A stretch of 25,792 nucleotides of DNA from positions 1 through 25,792 of the forward strand of contig JAJYVN010000011.1 in assembly GCA_021791995.1 (NCBI GenBank). Reading direction: 5' to 3'. This DNA is from Bacillota bacterium (lineage in GTDB: Bacteria; Bacillota; Sulfobacillia; RBS10-35; JAJYVN01). Made by a program: the position numbers and the translations under genes. Below are positions 21,995-25,792 of this stretch, piece after piece (positions within the stretch are counted from its first letter, which is position 1; every line of letters starts with the position of its first letter). The notes below the pieces were generated by a model, which saw only the letters and a list, made by a program, of their open reading frames with translations, ran no database searches and was not told the DNA's origin.

Positions 21995-22684
21995 ATGAAG
22001 CAACGTATTCTCCTCATTGATGACGAGGCGCCGATCCGGGAGCTTGTCTCCCTCTATTTTGCCGACGCTGGCTTTGCGGTGGATGTGGAGACGGACGGGA
22101 GATCCGGTCTGCATCGAGCGCTGCAGACTTCCTACGATTTGATTGTCCTCGATGTTCTTCTGCCCGAACTGGACGGTTGGCAGGTCTGCCAGGGTATTCG
22201 AGCGATGTCGCATGTGCCGATCCTGATGCTCACCGCGCGAGACGATGAGACGGACGTCGTACTGGGACTGGAGCTAGGTGCGGACGACTACGTCAAAAAG
22301 CCATTCACCCCACGAGAGTTGGTGGCTCGAGCCCGAGCTCTGCTTCGTCGTGGCAGGGGGCTTTTGGAGGAGGCCGGCACGATCGAATTTCCTGACTTCC
22401 GTATGGACCATCGGGCCCGGGAGCTGGTGGTCCGCGGGCACGCGGTACCGTGCCCCGCGAAGGAGTTCGAGTTGCTGTGGCTGTTGGGGAGTAACCCGCG
22501 CAGGGTGTTCAGCCGCGATGAGTTGCTGGAAGCCATCTGGGGTCGCCAGGAGTTCATCGAACCCCGGACCGTCGACGTCCACATTCATCGATTGCGTGAC
22601 AAGATCGAGCCCGAGCCGGAGCGGCCACGTTACCTTCGTACGGTGTGGGGCGTCGGGTATCGATTCGACGACGTGGCGAGGTAG
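21995..22684 (+). CDS. OmpR/PhoB-family response regulator
   Basis: 229 residues from ATG 21995, where the conserved MKQRILLIDDE begins; an in-frame ATG at 21971 would add eight residues, and neither start has a strong ribosome site. Receiver: D9/D10, phospho-acceptor D53 in VLDVLLPELDG, MLTARD, and Lys in YVKKPFTP. The winged helix (about 130-225) ends with EPRTVDVHIHRLRDKIE and TVWGVGYRFDD. It is a DNA-binding transcription factor switched on by the histidine kinase encoded 8 bases downstream. Regulated genes are not evident; the pair resembles BaeR/ResD-like stress regulators only in general form. Confidence 0.93.
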   Translation: MKQRILLIDDEAPIRELVSLYFADAGFAVDVETDGRSGLHRALQTSYDLIVLDVLLPELDGWQVCQGIRAMSHVPILMLTARDDETDVVLGLELGADDYVKKPFTPRELVARARALLRRGRGLLEEAGTIEFPDFRMDHRARELVVRGHAVPCPAKEFELLWLLGSNPRRVFSRDELLEAIWGRQEFIEPRTVDVHIHRLRDKIEPEPERPRYLRTVWGVGYRFDDVAR

Positions 22685-22692
22685 GGGAGCCC

Positions 22693-24162
22693 ATGACCAA
22701 CCGTTGGCCGTGGCGCGTGCGTTGGTCCCTCCGAGCCAAGCTCTTTATTGCGTTTATGCTGCTCGGTCTTCTGGTAATTGTTGCCACCACACTGCTTGGT
22801 TCGCGGCTTTTGCAGCGTTCCGCCGTCAACGATGCGCGCATCTCTTTGCAGCAGATGGCGGGCAGCCTTGCCGCGGCCCTTGCGCAGCCGGAGTACGGCG
22901 TGGCCCCTGGCTCGAAGGTCCAGGCATCGGCGATTTCTGCGCTGCCGGCCACGACGAAGTTGCGGGAGAGCGGGGCCACGATCTTGGTCGCTCGCGCCAA
23001 TGGACGCCTGATCTACACGTCACGAGGTGCCGGGCGAGTGGGTGCCGTTGCGCTGCGGGAGCTTGTGGACGAGGTTTTGCTCACAGGGCACGTTCGGCAG
23101 AGTGTGGTCAGCGAACCATTCCGGCAGGCGACGGTGCTCGCCGGTGCCCCCATCTCCAATGGGCATACGTTGGTCGGGGCGGTGGTGGTGGGGCGTTCCC
23201 TGCACGCGGTGCGCGCAGCGGAAGGGGTGCCAGGGGCCCTATTGTGGCGGGCAGCACTCCTCACCATGGTGCTCTCCATCCTCTTGAGTCTCGTTCTGGC
23301 CTCCTCCCTCGCGCGCCCGGTGGGTGAAATGGTACGCGCGACCGAAGAGATTCGCCGGGGCAACCTCTCCCGACGTGTTCCCGTTCGTGGCCATGATGAG
23401 ATGGCGGTGCTGGCGCGTTCGTTTAACTCGATGGCGGAGCGTCTGGAGCAACTGTTGCATGATCGCCGTGCGCTGCTGGTGGGCGTCTCCCATGAACTCC
23501 GAACGCCATTGACTCCGATTCAGGGGTTTGTCCAGGCGCTTGCGGATGGACTCGTGCCCGAAGACGAGCGCCACCGCACGTATGCAGTCATTCAGGGTGA
23601 GGTTGCGCGTCTGCGGCGCCTGATCGATGACCTGTTTGAGCTCTCCAAGCTGGAAACCCGGCAGATGTCGCTCCGGCTGGAAGATGTTGCAGTGGCAGAG
23701 CTTTTGCACGCGGCACGTGATCGTGCCGTTGTAGTGGCACATTCCGAGTCCACGCGCATGGAGGTCGCATGTGATCCGAGCGCAGGGGTGGTGCGGGTGG
23801 ATCCGGACCGGTTGTTTCAGGTGCTGAGCAACCTTGTTGGCAACGCGCAACGCTTCACGCCGCCCGGGGGCAGGATTACGCTGCGGGCCTCGGGCACAGA
23901 CCATCAGGTCCACATGGAGGTGGAGGACACCGGATCAGGGATTGCACCCGAGGACCTACCTCGCGTGTTTGATCGCTTCTATACCGTGGACCGGTCGCGA
24001 TCCCGCCCTGCAGCGGGGACTGGTCTCGGCTTGGCATTGGCCCGTGAGATTGTGCATGTCCATGGTGGAGAGATCGGGGTGCGGAGTGAGGTAGGACGGG
24101 GGAGCGTTTTTTGGATTGATCTCCCCCGGCAAGGGCCAGAATCGACGGACACAACAGGCTAG
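22693..24162 (+). CDS. HAMP-domain sensor histidine kinase
   Basis: 489 residues from ATG 22693 (AGGGGAG upstream); the frame extending to 22645 overlaps the regulator gene and is not the start. Layout: TM1 (16-36), an extracytoplasmic sensor of about 145 residues with a PDC/PAS-like pattern (GATILVARANGRLIYTSRG), TM2 (184-206), HAMP (206-258), HisKA VSHELRTPL with H267, and HATPase with EDTGSGI, FDRFY and GTGLGLA. It autophosphorylates and controls the regulator 8 bases upstream. The sensor probably detects an extracellular or membrane signal. No terminator is obvious after its stop. Confidence 0.94.
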   Translation: MTNRWPWRVRWSLRAKLFIAFMLLGLLVIVATTLLGSRLLQRSAVNDARISLQQMAGSLAAALAQPEYGVAPGSKVQASAISALPATTKLRESGATILVARANGRLIYTSRGAGRVGAVALRELVDEVLLTGHVRQSVVSEPFRQATVLAGAPISNGHTLVGAVVVGRSLHAVRAAEGVPGALLWRAALLTMVLSILLSLVLASSLARPVGEMVRATEEIRRGNLSRRVPVRGHDEMAVLARSFNSMAERLEQLLHDRRALLVGVSHELRTPLTPIQGFVQALADGLVPEDERHRTYAVIQGEVARLRRLIDDLFELSKLETRQMSLRLEDVAVAELLHAARDRAVVVAHSESTRMEVACDPSAGVVRVDPDRLFQVLSNLVGNAQRFTPPGGRITLRASGTDHQVHMEVEDTGSGIAPEDLPRVFDRFYTVDRSRSRPAAGTGLGLALAREIVHVHGGEIGVRSEVGRGSVFWIDLPRQGPESTDTTG

Positions 24163-24459
24163 ACCCTTACCATTACCCATAACCGGAAGAGTATCCGGGA
24201 AAATACTTGTTGAGAGCGCGGGGGCAGATCGATGAGAGGTAGACGTTCGGGAGATGATCGGACAAGAGGGTGCGCGACAGCGCGACGACCATCCGCGTCG
24301 TGGCCGTTGACCAACGTTGGTACAGCGAACGTCTCCGAAGGTATGCCGGGTGGCGTTGGGGATGTGGGATCGGTCCAGGAGGATTGGGCTCATCGAAGGT
24401 GAGCGAGTTCCCAGCCTTCGGCGAAAAAGTGGAGTGCTCGCAAACCGCGCCACAAGACT
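24163..24459. other. Intergenic stretch, no gene recognised
   Basis: Between the kinase stop and the presumed IS end I see no supported gene. Small structures only: a direct repeat of GCGCGAC (24273-24279 and 24281-24287), an ACGAC/GTCGT inverted pair just after it, and a 10-base palindrome CCAACGTTGG (24311-24320) that could be an operator. Short open frames on both strands lack family signatures. Confidence 0.4.
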
Positions 24460-24465
24460 TTGACT

Positions 24466-24495
24466 CTTGGCTCGCCCTCACAGGGTCGAGCCAAG
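24466..24495 (-). terminator. Strong hairpin after the IS4-type transposase
   Basis: CTTGGCTCG (24466-24474) pairs with CGAGCCAAG (24487-24495), continued by CCCT (24475-24478) with AGGG (24482-24485), loop CAC and one bulged T: 13 base pairs. It begins 11 bases after the transposase stop. With no U-run it may block read-through or shield the end of the element. Confidence 0.55.
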
Positions 24496-24506
24496 AAGCC
24501 TCCCAA

Positions 24507-25779
24507 TTAGGCGATCCAGCGCCGAGCGGTGTGCAGCTCGGGAGGAACTGTGGGAGGGGATCCGGTGCATTTGCGGGCGAGAACCTCCACCTCGGTCGGG
24601 GAGAGCGCGATGGATGCAGGGAGGCCAGGTTCGGTTCGGGCCAAATACGTTAGATACTGCAAGCGGGAAGCAATCACCGAATGGAAGGCAACGGCACGTT
24701 CCATGCGATCGGCGGTTTCCAGCCGCCGTTTCTCGATCTGACAACCGCTTTTCCATGTGTAGTGGAAACGCTCCACCCGCCAGCGGAAGGTGTGTCAGAT
24801 CAGGAGTTGGCGGGCGGTGGCGAGCTCAGGTACGGCGACGGTGCTCAAGAGCCACCACGTGGTGGGTTTCTCCCCAGAAGGGGGGACACCGGTCTGTTGC
24901 GCCAGGAACGCCCAGAGGGGCAAGGATGGTGGTCCTCGGTGTTCGGCATTTTATGGCGGGCACAGCATAACCCGGCAGGCACGGAGTTCGAAGGTGGCGC
25001 GGTAGCTCGCGCGAGCGGCGGATCGCGGAATATCAACCGTTACGGACCCCAGCGGTGCGGTGGCCTCCACGGTTTCACGAAGTTGAGGGTTGCCCGCCTG
25101 GTCGAGCCTCCGGTCGTGCACCGCTCGGATCAAGAGATCGAGCTTCTGGTTGATGCCCATTGCCAGGAAGTCATAGACATCCGCTTCCCGGTTGGCCATG
25201 GAGATGGCACGCTCATGGAGTGGTAGAGTCCTGGTGCGGGCGGTGAGTACGTCCATCCAACGGCGGCTTTCCCGTTCGTTCGGTGGGGGCCGTCGTGTTG
25301 CATGGCGCGTCGGCGCTTCTTCATCCTCGGTCGGTGCAGGATCTGGAATGGGGCGGAACATCCCCTGTGGAGCGAAGAGGCCAAGTGGTACACCGTGTAT
25401 CGCGATCGCTTGTGCCGAATGCACGAAAAAACCACGCAGACCGGACGCACCCATCGCTCCCGTGCCCTCCGCGGCGTGATGGGTCGTATCGTTCAACGCC
25501 GCCCGATCGTGCGCGATCGGTATGCGGTCCTCGCCCAGGGCCGTGATGCGCGCTTGCGTCGCGTCGCTGTGGGCGCGGATGATGGTATGGGGCGTCACCC
25601 GTTCGTTGTCACAGCCGATCAGCAGCCTTCGTTTCGGCCCACCCACCATACGCATTCGGCAATGAGCTGTTCGGGTGCTCGACCAGGCGGCTGGCAAGCA
25701 TCGCTACCCGCGCCCCCAGGCGCGCGTCACCCACGTCGATCGTAGCGAACTCTTGGCCAGCCCATAACCGTGCATCCAT
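24507..25779 (-). pseudogene. Inactivated IS4-family (Tn5-like) DDE transposase
   Basis: The reading frame starts at ATG 25779 (TAGGAG upstream) with MDARLWAGQEFATIDVGDAR, typical of the family, and runs 56 residues to YGGWAETKAADRL, where a frameshift (net two bases missing, about 25609-25613) brings in TGA. The next frame resumes at DNERVTP and continues to 24507, interrupted in frame by TAA (24951-24953) and TGA (24795-24797). The first DDE Asp region is altered (AHDRAALN for the usual QDTTxLN), and the second Asp is Asn (NREADVYDF, codon 25191-25193). The YREK signature has His for Tyr (HTFRWRVERFHYTWKSG) but keeps Glu. Several independent lesions show it is long dead. Confidence 0.88.
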
Positions 25780-25792
25780 ACTCCTACCTTAC

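Larger units (their letters stand above)
24460..25792 (-). mobile_element. Degenerate IS4/Tn5-type insertion sequence, truncated by the window edge
   Basis: Carries the inactivated transposase at 24507-25779. A possible end is at 24460, where TTGACTCTTGG resembles the CTGACTCTT outer end of IS50. The other end lies beyond the right edge, so terminal repeats and target duplication cannot be tested. A strong hairpin sits between the transposase stop and this end. Confidence 0.6.

Noticed and set aside
24173..24653. Short open frames on both strands between the kinase gene and the IS
   Set aside because: No ribosome sites or family patterns; part lies inside the dead IS in another frame.
1..25792. 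CRISPR arrays and rRNA/tRNA genes
   Set aside because: No regularly spaced repeats and no rRNA or complete tRNA signatures were seen on either strand.

Overview
The window is GC-rich, densely coded bacterial chromosome with Shine-Dalgarno-led genes and very frequent GTG/TTG starts. The gene families (PhoU-PhoP-PhoR, GabT, ThrC-ThrB, PheA, MotA, DUF1854 with its ABC exporter, an Hfq-like protein) and strong AGGAGG-type ribosome sites suggest a thermophilic or environmental Bacillota-like lineage. No rRNA or marker gene is present, so this is inference only.

Layout. (1) 1-435: probable 5' end of a group II intron running off the left edge on the minus strand, beside a broken helix-turn-helix reading frame. 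(2) 436-3377, minus: an ABC half-transporter with an extra N-terminal zinc ribbon, translationally coupled to a DUF1854 protein, a pair known from cyanophycin-associated loci. (3) 3834-8337: alternating-strand genes for a Gfo/Idh/MocA dehydrogenase, an (alpha/alpha)6-type glycosidase, an endonuclease/exonuclease/phosphatase-fold enzyme and a nucleoside hydrolase, consistent with sugar and nucleoside salvage. (4) 8445-9924: an Hfq/LSm-domain protein with a long N-terminal extension, a TetR regulator and a tiny two-helix membrane protein. (5) 9975-12677, minus: phoU-phoP-phoR, the phosphate-limitation switch, with a one-helix PhoR. (6) 12881-15025, minus: GabT-type aminotransferase and a UlaG-like metallo-hydrolase. 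(7) 15063 to about 16360: an IS200/IS605-type element carrying only tnpB, with matching terminal hairpins. (8) 16490-16975: Hsp20. (9) 17114-20934, plus: an unknown protein, a CxxC-less thioredoxin-fold protein, threonine synthase, homoserine kinase and an orphan MotA-like channel. (10) 20922-24162: prephenate dehydratase, then an OmpR-type regulator and its HAMP histidine kinase. (11) 24460-25792: a dead IS4/Tn5-type insertion sequence cut by the right edge.

Connections. Two complete two-component systems are present. One is assignable to phosphate; the other, next to pheA, has no visible target. thrC and thrB encode the last two steps of threonine synthesis, and pheA feeds phenylalanine synthesis. 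Mobile DNA marks both edges and the TnpB insertion in between.

The points most worth following are the N-terminally extended Hfq-like protein, the TnpB element with a predictable guide sequence, the likely group II intron boundary, the thioredoxin-like protein in the threonine operon, the PheA with an altered TRF motif, and a recurring GGTGTATGAT promoter-like decamer.
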